Below are positions 18,435 to 26,419 of a stretch of DNA of 64,000 bases, one piece after another; positions within the stretch are counted from its first letter, which is position 1, and every line of letters begins with the position of its first letter. A program made the position numbers and the translations under genes. The notes below the pieces were generated by a model. That model was not told the DNA's origin. It ran no database searches and was given only the letters and a program-made list of their open reading frames with translations. The DNA comes from Achromobacter sp. Root83 (GTDB taxonomy: Bacteria; Pseudomonadota; Gammaproteobacteria; Burkholderiales; Burkholderiaceae_B): assembly GCF_001428845.1 (NCBI RefSeq), contig NZ_LMIU01000028.1, forward strand, positions 124,001 to 188,000, given 5' to 3'.

Positions 18435-19226
18435 GTGAGCGAAAAAAGACGCCTGTCGCTGCTGGGCCTGGACGGCCCCGGCATCCTGAACGACGCCAGG
18501 AAACTGCTGGAAAAGCGCGTGGAGCAGCCCTCGCGCCGCGCCTTCCTGCGCCGCGGCCTGACCCTGGGCGGCGTGGCCATGCTGACGGGATGCTCGCTAT
18601 CCGACGACGAAAACGTGGAAAAGGCGCTGGCCGCCGTGTCGCGCTTCAACGACCGCGTGCAAGGCTGGATCTTCGACCCCGGCAAACTGGCGCCGACCTA
18701 TCCCGAATCCATGATCACCCGGCCCTTCCCGTTCAACGCCTACTACGGCATCGACGAGGTGCGCCACGTGGACGAGGAATCGTTCCGGCTCGAGGTCACC
18801 GGACTGGTGGCGGACAAGCGCCGCTGGCGGCTGGAAGAACTGCGCGCCATGGCGCAGACCGATCAGGTGACGCGCCACATCTGCGTCGAAGGCTGGAGCG
18901 CCATCGGCAAATGGGGCGGCGTCCCGTTCTCTGATTTCCTTAAACGCGTCGGCGCCGACCTGAGCGCCAAGTACGTGGGTTTCAAGTGCGCGGACGACTA
19001 CTACACCAGCATCGACATGCCGACCGCGCTGCACCCGCAGACCATCCTGGCGCTGACCTACGACGGCCAGACGCTGCCCCCCGAATACGGCTTCCCCATG
19101 AAGCTTCGTATGCCTACCAAGCTTGGCTACAAGAACCCCAAGCACATCCAGGCGATCTTCGTCACCAACACCTACCCAGGCGGTTACTGGGAGGACCAGG
19201 GCTACAACTGGTTCGGCGGCAGCTAG
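18435..19226 (+). CDS. Tat-exported molybdopterin-dependent oxidoreductase, MsrP/sulfite-oxidase-like
   Basis: 263-residue oxidoreductase with an N-terminal Tat signal (PSRRAFLRRGLTLGGVAML) running into TGC, which could be a lipobox. The catalytic core is of the sulfite oxidase/YedY type; Cys150 in TRHICVEGWSAIGKWGG is the expected molybdenum ligand. The GTG at 18435 is preferred because TAAGGAG lies 7-8 bp upstream; an ATG at 18414 would overlap the preceding gene. Its neighbours, two methionine-sulfoxide reductases, suggest a role in repair of oxidised envelope proteins. The substrate is inferred. Confidence 0.85.
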   Translation: MSEKRRLSLLGLDGPGILNDARKLLEKRVEQPSRRAFLRRGLTLGGVAMLTGCSLSDDENVEKALAAVSRFNDRVQGWIFDPGKLAPTYPESMITRPFPFNAYYGIDEVRHVDEESFRLEVTGLVADKRRWRLEELRAMAQTDQVTRHICVEGWSAIGKWGGVPFSDFLKRVGADLSAKYVGFKCADDYYTSIDMPTALHPQTILALTYDGQTLPPEYGFPMKLRMPTKLGYKNPKHIQAIFVTNTYPGGYWEDQGYNWFGGS

Positions 19227-19266
19227 GTGAAACCCAGCCTTACCCCTCTATCCAAAGGAACGCATC

Positions 19267-19608
19267 ATGAAGAAACTGACCACCGCCGCATTGTCCCTGT
19301 GCCTGGCCTTCGGCGCCGTCGCCGCCCAGGCCGCCGACAACATGGGCAAGGAAGGCATGAGCAAGGGCAGCATGTCCAAGGACGCCCCGGCCCAGGACGG
19401 GATGAAGAAGGACGGCATGTCCAAGGACGGCATGTCGCATGACGGCATGAAGAAGGATTCCATGTCGAAGGACGGCATGTCCAAGGGATCCATGTCCAAG
19501 GATGCCATGTCCAAGGGCTCTATGTCGAAGGATTCGATGTCAAAGGATTCAATGTCGAAGGATTCGATGTCCAAGGACGCCATGGGCAAGGATGGCATGA
19601 AAAAGTAG
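19267..19608 (+). CDS. Pentapeptide MXKDX-repeat protein, secreted
   Basis: 113 residues: a Sec signal peptide (about 1-22, ending AAQA), then almost nothing but pentapeptides of the form M-x-K-D/G-x (DGMSK, DSMSK, GSMSK), about 17 copies. It matches the known family of small exported MXKDX proteins of unknown function. Roughly one residue in five of the mature chain is Met and there is no Cys. Sited between a molybdoenzyme and MsrB/MsrA, it may act as a sacrificial methionine sink that these enzymes regenerate; that role is inference. The DNA repeats (19350-19600) are prone to length change. Confidence 0.9.
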   Translation: MKKLTTAALSLCLAFGAVAAQAADNMGKEGMSKGSMSKDAPAQDGMKKDGMSKDGMSHDGMKKDSMSKDGMSKGSMSKDAMSKGSMSKDSMSKDSMSKDSMSKDAMGKDGMKK

Positions 19609-19692
19609 GCGCACGCAGTAGGCGCACGCAGTAGGCGCATGCCGGACGCGCCGGCAAGCGCCCCCGCCCCCCATCGTTGCACGGAGCACCCC

Positions 19693-20193
19693 ATGAGCAT
19701 CAACCGCAGACACTTCCTGGGCCTGGGCGGCGCGGCCGCCGCGGCCGCCGGCCTGGCCCCGCTGCTGGCCGCCCGCAGCGGCCGCGCGGAGGCGGCCGGA
19801 TCTTATCCCTACACGCTCACCGACGCCCAGTGGCGCGAACGGCTGACGCGCGAGCAGTACCAGGTGCTGCGCCGCGACGGCACGGAACGCCCCTACACCA
19901 GCCCGCTCAACGATGAGCACCGCAAGGGCACGTTCGCCTGCGCGGGCTGCGAGCATCCCTTGTTTTCCTCATCCACCAAATTCGACAGCGGCACCGGCTG
20001 GCCCAGCTTCTGGCAGCCCCTGCCCGGCGGCGTGGGTGAAACCCGCGACCGCAGCTTCGGCATGACCCGCACCGCCGTGCATTGCGCCAATTGCGGCGGC
20101 CACCTGGGCCATGTCTTCGACGACGGCCCGCGTCCCACCGGCCTGCGCTACTGCATGAACGGCGTGGCCATGACGTTCGCCCCGCAGGCCTGA
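19693..20193 (+). CDS. msrB: Peptide-methionine (R)-S-oxide reductase, Tat-exported
   Basis: 166 residues. A twin-arginine signal (INRRHFLGLGG, then a hydrophobic Ala-rich run to about residue 35) precedes a complete MsrB domain. Zinc ligands are Cys83/Cys86 (CAGC) and Cys131/Cys134 (CANC), and the catalytic residue is Cys154 in LRYCMNGVAM. It reduces the R form of methionine sulfoxide. Export by Tat is unusual for MsrB but suits a protein that folds around zinc. The start at 19693 has CGGAGC upstream. msrA follows 34 bp later. Confidence 0.93.
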   Translation: MSINRRHFLGLGGAAAAAAGLAPLLAARSGRAEAAGSYPYTLTDAQWRERLTREQYQVLRRDGTERPYTSPLNDEHRKGTFACAGCEHPLFSSSTKFDSGTGWPSFWQPLPGGVGETRDRSFGMTRTAVHCANCGGHLGHVFDDGPRPTGLRYCMNGVAMTFAPQA

Positions 20194-20227
20194 ACCGCCT
20201 GCCGCATTCCTACCAGGACCCCACACC

Positions 20228-20935
20228 ATGTCCAAGCATCCCACGATCCGCCGGCTCTGCGCCGCGCTTGCCGCCGCTTGCGGCCTGCTGGGCGCGGCCG
20301 CCGCCTCGGCCGCCGAGCGCGCCTTCATCATTCCGCCTCCCGCCGCGGACCAGCCCCAGGGCGCCCAGGCACAGGAAAAGGCCGTCATCGCCGGCGGCTG
20401 CTTCTGGGGAGTGCAGGCCGTCTTCCAACACGTCAAGGGCGTGAGCGGCGCGGTCTCCGGATACGCCGGCGGCCAGGCCGCCAGCGCCAACTACAACGCC
20501 GTCAGCGGGGGCCGCAGCGGCCATGCCGAAGCCGTGGAAGTCACCTACGACCCCGCGCAGGTCAGCTACGGCCAGCTGCTGCAGATCTACTTCTCGGTCG
20601 CGCATGACCCCACCCAGCTCAACCGCCAGGGCCCGGATCACGGCACGCAATACCGCTCTACCGTGTTCCCGGCCAACGACAGCCAGCGCAAAGTGGCCGA
20701 AGCCTACATCGCCCAGCTCAACCAGGCCGGCGTTTATCCGAAGGCGCTAGCCACCACCATCGAACCGCTACAGGCCTTCTATCCGGCCGAGGATTACCAC
20801 CAGGACTACCTGGTGCGCAACCCGAACAGCATGTACATCGTGATCAACGACATTCCGAAGGTCGAAAACCTGGCCAAGACCTTTCCGGAGCGGTATCGGG
20901 ATAAGCCGGTGCTGGTCAACGAAAACGCGAAATAA
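20228..20935 (+). CDS. msrA: Peptide-methionine (S)-S-oxide reductase, exported
   Basis: 235 residues with a Sec-type signal (about 1-29, cleavage near ASAAE) and an MsrA domain with catalytic Cys58 in AGGCFWGVQ. It reduces the S form of methionine sulfoxide, complementing MsrB just upstream. With the molybdoenzyme and cytochrome, the operon could repair both diastereomers in the periplasm. No clear intrinsic terminator is seen in the following 280 bp, which hold the hipBA promoter region. Confidence 0.93.
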   Translation: MSKHPTIRRLCAALAAACGLLGAAAASAAERAFIIPPPAADQPQGAQAQEKAVIAGGCFWGVQAVFQHVKGVSGAVSGYAGGQAASANYNAVSGGRSGHAEAVEVTYDPAQVSYGQLLQIYFSVAHDPTQLNRQGPDHGTQYRSTVFPANDSQRKVAEAYIAQLNQAGVYPKALATTIEPLQAFYPAEDYHQDYLVRNPNSMYIVINDIPKVENLAKTFPERYRDKPVLVNENAK

Positions 20936-21075
20936 GTGGATTGAAACGCGGACTGCCTGGCCGGGCTTGGAGGCGTGACGCCTACCGGCCGCAGTAAGCC
21001 CGCTGCGCTGAACTGTTCCTGATAGGCACCCAACCCCGCACAGTCTGATCGGCGGCTCGCCTGTGCGGGGGAGGC

Positions 21076-21189
21076 TAATTCCAATATATTGGATGTTAGC
21101 CGCGTATGTAGGTCAATTAGACCCATAAAATGGGAATTACAGTGCTTGGCGAGAAAGCGTATTAATTCTATAATTTTGGGTGTTAGCCG
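21076..21189 (+). promoter_or_regulatory. Two direct 27-bp repeats upstream of hipB
   Basis: The blocks at 21076-21102 and 21163-21189 share 21 of 27 positions, beginning TAATTC and ending TGTTAGCCG, and lie 87 bp apart (start to start). The first contains a 14-bp perfect palindrome, TCCAATATATTGGA (21080-21093). Paired operators of this sort are expected for autorepression by HipB-type proteins. The region is AT-rich compared with its neighbours. Confidence 0.5.
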
Positions 21190-21214
21190 GCATTAGGCGG
21201 GGTAGGCACACACT

Positions 21215-21532
21215 ATGTTGGATTTAAGCTTCAGTTCACCGAATGAGGTCGTCAAACGCCTCTGCCAGCGCTTGCGGACAGAGCGCCTGGCACGGGACAT
21301 GACCCAAGCCGACTTGGCCGGGCGTGCCGGCATTGCCACCAACACCGTGTCCAACCTGGAAGCAGGCCGCAATGTCGGGTTCGAGAACGTGGTCCGGGTG
21401 GCGATGGCCCTTGGTCGAACCAAGGACCTCGAAGATCTGTTTCTGCCAAAGTTGAACAGCATCGAGGACATTCGACGCTACGAAAACAGCGCCAATCGCC
21501 TTCGCACAAAGAGAAGCTCCGGCAATGCTTGA
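21215..21532 (+). CDS. hipB: HipB-like antitoxin, XRE-family DNA-binding protein
   Basis: 105 residues with a Cro/C1-type helix-turn-helix (about 15-70; RLARDMTQADLAGRAGIATN then TVSNLEAGRNVGFENVVRVA). It overlaps the next gene by 8 bp, the usual toxin-antitoxin arrangement, and should both neutralise HipA and repress the pair through the repeats upstream. The ribosome site before the ATG is weak. Base composition is lower in G+C than the neighbouring metabolic genes, in keeping with acquisition. Confidence 0.85.
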   Translation: MLDLSFSSPNEVVKRLCQRLRTERLARDMTQADLAGRAGIATNTVSNLEAGRNVGFENVVRVAMALGRTKDLEDLFLPKLNSIEDIRRYENSANRLRTKRSSGNA

Positions 21533-22811
21533 GCAAGTGAAAGTCTTCTATGAGGGCTGGGGGGAACGATGGCATTGGGGCACGCTGGTCTCTACCACCG
21601 CCCTGACCGGTCGCCCATTGATCGTGTTCGAGTACAGCAATGAGGCCAGGCAAAGAGGTTTGGAGTTGTCCTCCTACAGGCTGCCGCTGCAGGGCCCTCA
21701 GTTACGCCAAGGTTTTCCAGATCACCAACTGGACTTGCCGGGACCTGTTTATGACTCGTTGCCTGACGGGTGGGGCATGATGCTGATGGACCGCATGTTC
21801 AGGCGCCGCAAGCTATCCGCGGCTCGCATAGGACCACTGGAGCGGCTGGCGTACGTCGGTGGCAATTCGATGGGTGCCATGACGTTTGAACCCGTCGCGC
21901 CCGAAGGACAGGATTCAACAGTCCACATCCCGCTGGAACAGCTAGCCGCTGACGTGCAGGAAGTGCTCCAAGGGGAAGGCAGTGAGTTCCTGCAGACGTT
22001 GTTGATGGTGGGTGGCTCGCCTCAAGGTGCCAGACCTAAGGCCCTGGTCTATCGCAATCCCGAAACTGACGGGTTCACCACTGCCGTCACGCCGGGCTTT
22101 GAAGCCTGGCTGGTCAAGTTCCCGGCCAGAGATGAGCATGCGGAGGTGTGCGCCATCGAAATGGTCTACGCCCAGTGCCTGCGCATGTGCGGCATCGACA
22201 CTCCAGACACGCGGTACTTCAGTCTGTCTGGTGGGTTGGCCGCGTTTGCGAGCAAGCGCTTTGACCGGCAAGATGGACTGCGCGTACCCATGCAAAGTCT
22301 CGCAGCCTTTACCGGCGCCAATTACCGGACTCCGGGGGTGCTGGACTACGTCAACTTCTTGCGGGCAACGCAGATGTGTACCAACGACGTGCGGGAGAAG
22401 GCCGTAGCTTTCGAGCGTGCCATCTTCAACGTTGCGTTCAACAACAGGGACGATCACCCCAAGAATTTCGCCTACATCATGTCGCCAGATGGTCAATGGA
22501 GACTGTCGCCGGCATATGACGTGACCTTCTGCGAGGGGCCAGGCGGATATCACCAGATGGACGTGATGGGAGAGGCACAGGCGATTTCCCGCACCCAAAT
22601 GCTTCGGCTCGCCCAGGAGGCCGAGGTGCCCCAGGACGCTGCCGGCAGGCTGATCGACGGCATCTGCGATGTGGCCAGCCAATTTGCAACTGTCGCCGAT
22701 AACCTCTACCCAGGGCTTATCACTCAAGACACCTTGCGCACGATCCAAAGCTGCATCGACCAGAACGTAGCTGGGCTACGCCAAGATCACCCGGGCCGCG
22801 GTCGCCGGTGA
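21525..22811 (+). CDS. hipA: HipA-family serine/threonine kinase toxin
   Basis: 428 residues. Features of HipA kinases are an N-terminal subdomain ending in a Gly-rich loop (MVGGSPQGARPKA, about 161-173), the catalytic loop NNRDDHPKN with Asp310 and Asn314, and the metal-binding Asp332 in SPAYDV. HipA of E. coli phosphorylates glutamyl-tRNA synthetase; the target here is unknown because HipA relatives vary. Motifs look intact, so the kinase is probably active. The 3' end overlaps the convergent diguanylate cyclase gene by 25 bp. Confidence 0.9.
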   Translation: MLEQVKVFYEGWGERWHWGTLVSTTALTGRPLIVFEYSNEARQRGLELSSYRLPLQGPQLRQGFPDHQLDLPGPVYDSLPDGWGMMLMDRMFRRRKLSAARIGPLERLAYVGGNSMGAMTFEPVAPEGQDSTVHIPLEQLAADVQEVLQGEGSEFLQTLLMVGGSPQGARPKALVYRNPETDGFTTAVTPGFEAWLVKFPARDEHAEVCAIEMVYAQCLRMCGIDTPDTRYFSLSGGLAAFASKRFDRQDGLRVPMQSLAAFTGANYRTPGVLDYVNFLRATQMCTNDVREKAVAFERAIFNVAFNNRDDHPKNFAYIMSPDGQWRLSPAYDVTFCEGPGGYHQMDVMGEAQAISRTQMLRLAQEAEVPQDAAGRLIDGICDVASQFATVADNLYPGLITQDTLRTIQSCIDQNVAGLRQDHPGRGRR

Positions 22812-24010
22812 AGCTCGGGCGGCAGCGAGATTTCAGCCGGAATGCGATCAAAGACGTCGGCTGATTCGATCCTGTTCCGTCCAGCCGACTTTCCCCTGTA
22901 GAGCGCGGCATCGGCTTGCCGAAGCGCATCCTCCAGGCCATCCGCGCCATGGAAATGCGGAGAAATCCCGATGGTGACCGTACACCGCAGCAGATGACCG
23001 GACGCCGCGTCTTTGATCGCATGGCTTTCAACGCTGGCACGCAGACGCTCTGCCAGGTTCATGACCCCCTCGGCATCGGCTTCCAGGCAGATGGCCACAA
23101 ACTCTTCTCCGCCGATACGGCCGGTCAAGTCGCCACGACGCACCGTAGCGCGAAGCAGGTCGGCAACATGGCATATGACTTCATCGCCGGCCTGGTGGCC
23201 GTGGGTATCGTTGATCAGCTTGAAATGGTCGACATCCATCAGCAGCAAGTAGGCGGGCGCGGCATTCCTAGCCTTGAAATACCGTTGCAGCGCTTCCAGT
23301 AGCCCTCTGCGATTGAGCAGATCCGTCATGGGATCACGCGCGGCCATATCGCGCAGATTATCCGTCAGCCGCCGCAGCACCAGCCAGACAATCGAGGGCG
23401 GCAGTATGGTGGCCAGGGTGGACATGTAGATGTAGAAGATCATCTGAAAGCGGCTGTCCATGTTCAGCGCATCCAAGCCACCATCCACGATTTTCATGAA
23501 CTTCAGCGCGTTGAGAACGCAGATCCCGCCAATCAGAAGTGCGAAAAAAACCATCTCGCCATACAAGTCTTTTGCAAACGTGCGCACCCCATAGATCACG
23601 GTCAGCGCCATGACAAAGAACAGCAGGGTCGCCATCGCCGCAAGCATCGCGTAACGCGCGGCGGACCCCGCGTTCCACTGCACCAGCAATTGCACAATGG
23701 CATAGGCCACGCAAAACACAATCAACGGACGCCATAACCGGACCTGACGCCCAAAGAACCGCATGGCGCCTAGCCAGTAGACGATGGGGGCCGCCAGCGT
23801 AAGGGTGTGGTTGACCACGCTCATCACGCTCCAGGCGTGGCCCCCTTCGATCAGTTGCAGGATATAGGCCGACGCCAGCAGAAGGTTGCCAACGGCAAAA
23901 AAATCCATACCCATCCTGTTGCCGGGCAGACGTCGGCTGATCAGTAAAAACATGCCCGAAAAGCACAACAGGTGCGCGCACAGCATGCCGACGAGAGTGG
24001 ATGCAACCAT
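22787..24010 (-). CDS. Membrane diguanylate cyclase (GGDEF)
   Basis: 407 residues: six or seven N-terminal membrane spans (about 5-215, MASE-like sensory region), then a GGDEF domain with the active-site motif GRIGGEEFVAI. RRGD five residues before it fits the RxxD inhibitory site, so product inhibition by c-di-GMP is expected. No EAL domain is present. It should make c-di-GMP in response to a membrane-associated signal. The gene is convergent with hipA and ends within it by 25 bp. It has ordinary genome composition and may be resident DNA next to an insertion. Confidence 0.9.
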   Translation of the reverse strand: MVASTLVGMLCAHLLCFSGMFLLISRRLPGNRMGMDFFAVGNLLLASAYILQLIEGGHAWSVMSVVNHTLTLAAPIVYWLGAMRFFGRQVRLWRPLIVFCVAYAIVQLLVQWNAGSAARYAMLAAMATLLFFVMALTVIYGVRTFAKDLYGEMVFFALLIGGICVLNALKFMKIVDGGLDALNMDSRFQMIFYIYMSTLATILPPSIVWLVLRRLTDNLRDMAARDPMTDLLNRRGLLEALQRYFKARNAAPAYLLLMDVDHFKLINDTHGHQAGDEVICHVADLLRATVRRGDLTGRIGGEEFVAICLEADAEGVMNLAERLRASVESHAIKDAASGHLLRCTVTIGISPHFHGADGLEDALRQADAALYRGKSAGRNRIESADVFDRIPAEISLPPELHRRPRPG

Positions 24011-24072
24011 GAATGGAGGTAGAGAGGGGAACCGAATTCCTGCGCTGTTGCGTGGAACGCTACAGGCCGCTC

Positions 24073-24097
24073 GGCGCCCGCCTCGATGGCGGGCGCC
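24073..24097. other. Perfect 10-bp hairpin in the leader of the diguanylate cyclase gene
   Basis: GGCGCCCGCC and GGCGGGCGCC pair around TCGAT within the 222-bp gap before the minus-strand GGDEF gene. No U-run follows on either strand, so a leader structure or protein-binding site is as likely as a terminator. Nothing else was recognised in the gap. Confidence 0.4.
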
Positions 24098-24232
24098 AGG
24101 GAACCGAACTATACCCTCGATTGCTCCGGGATCCGGAAGGCATCATCGTGCCAATGCCAATGCACGGCACCCGTGAACGCTTCGCACCAAGGGCAGCATG
24201 AAGAAGCAGACACGTAACCCGTGCTAACTCGC

Positions 24233-24973
24233 CTAAACGGCTGTCCGCGCAGGACTGGTTGAGCCGAGTGTTATGCCTCCGGTACGGCTCCGCTTCTTCT
24301 TGAGCAACTGGAGCTTCTGAGCAAGCGTAAATTTTGAAGCCGTAGCAAGCTGCTCCCTAACTTCACACAACAGCGGCCAGTAATCGCGTTGGAATGCTTT
24401 CTCGGGCGACTCGACAAGTGCTTGAACGATAAGACAAAGCCCCTCGCATCCCTCCTTCAACAGGTCGAGCTTTACCAAATCAAGATTTGCGAGAGAAGCA
24501 GTCAAATCGGGATTTCGATCTGTATTCTTGCTGTTAAGCGCAACCTGCCATTGCCCGTGCGCCACCTTGTTGCGAAGTTGACTGGGCGTTTCAATGTAAA
24601 TTTTGATTAGCCGGCTGAGCTCTTGTCTCACGTTCGGAACGTAGTTACCGTTCCTCGAGTGGATTTTCCGTAGAGCAAGCGCAACGCATTTCTCCCATGC
24701 GGTAACAATGCTGCCGCGTTCCCCCGCCGCTTTAATTTGACGAATTTCGTCTAGTTCAAAGCAATGCGGAGTGTGTATCAACTTGGAGAATGCTGTCTCG
24801 GACCATGCGCAGTACGTCAAAGCCAAGATCTTTGTCTGTAGCTCAGCCGAAGCTTCGTTGTTTGCCAAGAGGTCGCGGTGAATTCCGCGTTTGATGTGCT
24901 TCCAGCCCCTTTCAAGAACTCGCAGGTTCTGTGTCTGGGCTTGGAAGACTTCGACTTGCTTCTTTCGGTCCAT
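24233..24973 (-). CDS. HEPN-motif protein, putative RNase of an accessory region
   Basis: 246 residues, not recognised as a named family. It is predicted largely helical and carries QLRNKVAHGQW, in which Arg134-x4-His139 matches the Rx4-6H motif of HEPN RNases used in toxin-antitoxin, abortive-infection and other defence systems. The C-terminus is Lys/Arg-rich (LLKKKRSRTGG). Codon use and base composition are clearly lower in G+C than the flanking metabolic genes. The ATG at 24973 (MDRKKQVEVF) is preferred over an upstream TTG at 25009; GGAAG precedes it. A tRNA-like segment and a 14-bp hairpin lie directly upstream on the same strand. The RNase role is inference from one motif and context. 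Confidence 0.6.
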   Translation of the reverse strand: MDRKKQVEVFQAQTQNLRVLERGWKHIKRGIHRDLLANNEASAELQTKILALTYCAWSETAFSKLIHTPHCFELDEIRQIKAAGERGSIVTAWEKCVALALRKIHSRNGNYVPNVRQELSRLIKIYIETPSQLRNKVAHGQWQVALNSKNTDRNPDLTASLANLDLVKLDLLKEGCEGLCLIVQALVESPEKAFQRDYWPLLCEVREQLATASKFTLAQKLQLLKKKRSRTGGITLGSTSPARTAV

Positions 24974-24982
24974 GTCTTCCGT

Positions 24983-25024
24983 GCAGGTAAAGAACACTAT
25001 GATTTTCAAATGCTCTTTACCTGC
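24983..25024 (-). promoter_or_regulatory. Leader hairpin before the HEPN gene
   Basis: Read on the minus strand, GCAGGTAAAGAGCA (25024-25011) can pair with TGTTCTTTACCTGC (24996-24983), 14 pairs including one G-U, around a 14-nt loop. The hairpin ends 9 nt before the ATG at 24973, next to the ribosome site. Its 5' arm also serves as the acceptor 3' strand of the tRNA-like segment, so the two folds exclude each other. Confidence 0.5.
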
Positions 25025-25089
25025 CCGGAATCGAACCGGGAACCTTGCAGACTACTCCGCAGTGCCTTTCCATATTCGGCCACAGGTCC
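25017..25089 (-). ncRNA. Degenerate tRNA-like sequence
   Basis: On the minus strand this 73-nt stretch fits tRNA spacing: a T-arm with stem CCCGG/CCGGG around TTCGATT, a 5-nt variable loop, a D-arm with GCC/GGC around a loop containing GG, and an acceptor whose inner five pairs match (ACCTG/CAGGT) but whose outer two do not. The anticodon arm is imperfect: a 5-bp stem (TGCGG/CTGCA) forms only with a 6-nt loop. No CCA is encoded. It may be a decayed tRNA at an old integration site or a tRNA mimic. It is not called as a functional tRNA. Confidence 0.4.
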
Positions 25090-25395
25090 GAGCGCATTGT
25101 AAGTGCCATCTAAGCGCGCCGCAAGTGATCCGGCAGACGTAGTGTAGACCACACAAACGCACCTTCCATCTAGTTGCTGTAGTGCGACTTTTCAGGCTTA
25201 TCCAAGTACCCGGTCAGGGTCGGAAGCAGACTCCAATTAAGACAAGCGGCCTCGCTTTCTCTCACTTTTCATTGTTGGCAATAGCCGATCAGATGCCAAT
25301 CCGCTGATATTTGGTGTTGCTGGTTCTCATCCGCACGTCAGCACAGCGTCGCTACCCCGACCGATCGCGCGGAGGATAGTTGAGACTGAAGAATC

Positions 25396-26130
25396 CTATG
25401 TCGAATCTTTCTGCAGCCGTAGGCGTGCAGCAAACGTCTTCCAAGCGGTGTCGATGATCTCCCGGTAGTACTCTTTGATTGGCCTTGAAGCCTGATGATC
25501 CCTCGCACCGGGATGGAATGTCCTGAAACAATCAATGCCATTCGACTGGAAGTGCCAAAGAGCCTTTGGCTCAACCTTCACTGTCTGACGGTTCGGAAGC
25601 ACAGCCTTCAAGGCGCGATCGTACGCGTGGCCGCTGCCGAATATGATTAAGTCTGGCTTAAGCAGTGCGATCTCGAACCGGACGGCCGCGACCGAGAAAT
25701 CAAATAAATGAGCGGAATGTCTGAGCGACGTTCGAGAGTAGCCGCGCTTCGGACGGTGCCAGTCCATCTTCATTAGGTTGTTCCAGCAAACAGCCGCTCG
25801 ATCACCTCCAGCGAATGCATCTGCGAATCGCTGCCACTGCCGCAATAGCTCACTTTTGCCGGTGCCCCGGGCGTGCTGATCCTCATAGCGAGCTTTCGCG
25901 CAGGCAATCCCGTCCGGACGCTCATAGAAGGGCCCCAGCTTGCCGCACCAACCGTTGGTTTCCTTCCCAAAGAACATTACGCGGACGGGCGCATCGAGGT
26001 AAGCCTGAGACACGCTAAGGAGAAATGGCGCTGACAGCTCGCGAAAATGTTGAATAAAGTTGGGCTTGGCCACGGCAAGCGCTTCTGCATAGTACGAATC
26101 CAAGACCGATTGAAGGTCTTGTTTGAGCAT
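25396..26130 (-). CDS. Uracil-DNA-glycosylase-fold-like protein of unknown function
   Basis: 244 residues from ATG 26130 (MLKQDLQSVL); a longer open frame extends upstream but with non-native composition. Motifs are MFFGKETNGW (52-61), WNNLMKMDW (116-124), PDLIIFGSG (159-167) and TFHPGAR (204-210). An N-terminal catalytic loop after a first strand, a later central strand and a C-terminal HP motif follow the plan of the uracil-DNA glycosylase superfamily, but the usual active-site residues are not clearly present, so activity is unknown. It lies between a nuclease gene and the HEPN gene on the same strand and shares their lower G+C. Confidence 0.5.
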   Translation of the reverse strand: MLKQDLQSVLDSYYAEALAVAKPNFIQHFRELSAPFLLSVSQAYLDAPVRVMFFGKETNGWCGKLGPFYERPDGIACAKARYEDQHARGTGKSELLRQWQRFADAFAGGDRAAVCWNNLMKMDWHRPKRGYSRTSLRHSAHLFDFSVAAVRFEIALLKPDLIIFGSGHAYDRALKAVLPNRQTVKVEPKALWHFQSNGIDCFRTFHPGARDHQASRPIKEYYREIIDTAWKTFAARLRLQKDST

Positions 26131-26419
26131 GATTCCACCGCTTTCGATGTGTTGGCGGCGGCCCAAGCCTTCGCCCACGGCATTAAATCCGGCGGCCATT
26201 GGAGCGAGCGGATCAGATGGCGGTTGAACGCGCGGATGTCCACTGGGGCTTTCTGCGACGCTCTCTTCTGGGTCGATCTCAGGCGGGCGGGCACCAAAAA
26301 TTTCATTGTGAACGACATGAACCATGTGTCACCAAGGGACCGATTCTTAATATGTCAGGATTCGACTCGTGCCACCGTTGACACCAGCGGACGACGGAGG
26401 GTAGTCCGCAGCACCTGGG

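Noticed and set aside
24205-24280. Integron attC-like site near GTTATGC after the HEPN gene
   Set aside because: Core sites do not match the attC consensus at both ends and part of the stretch is coding; no integrase gene is nearby.
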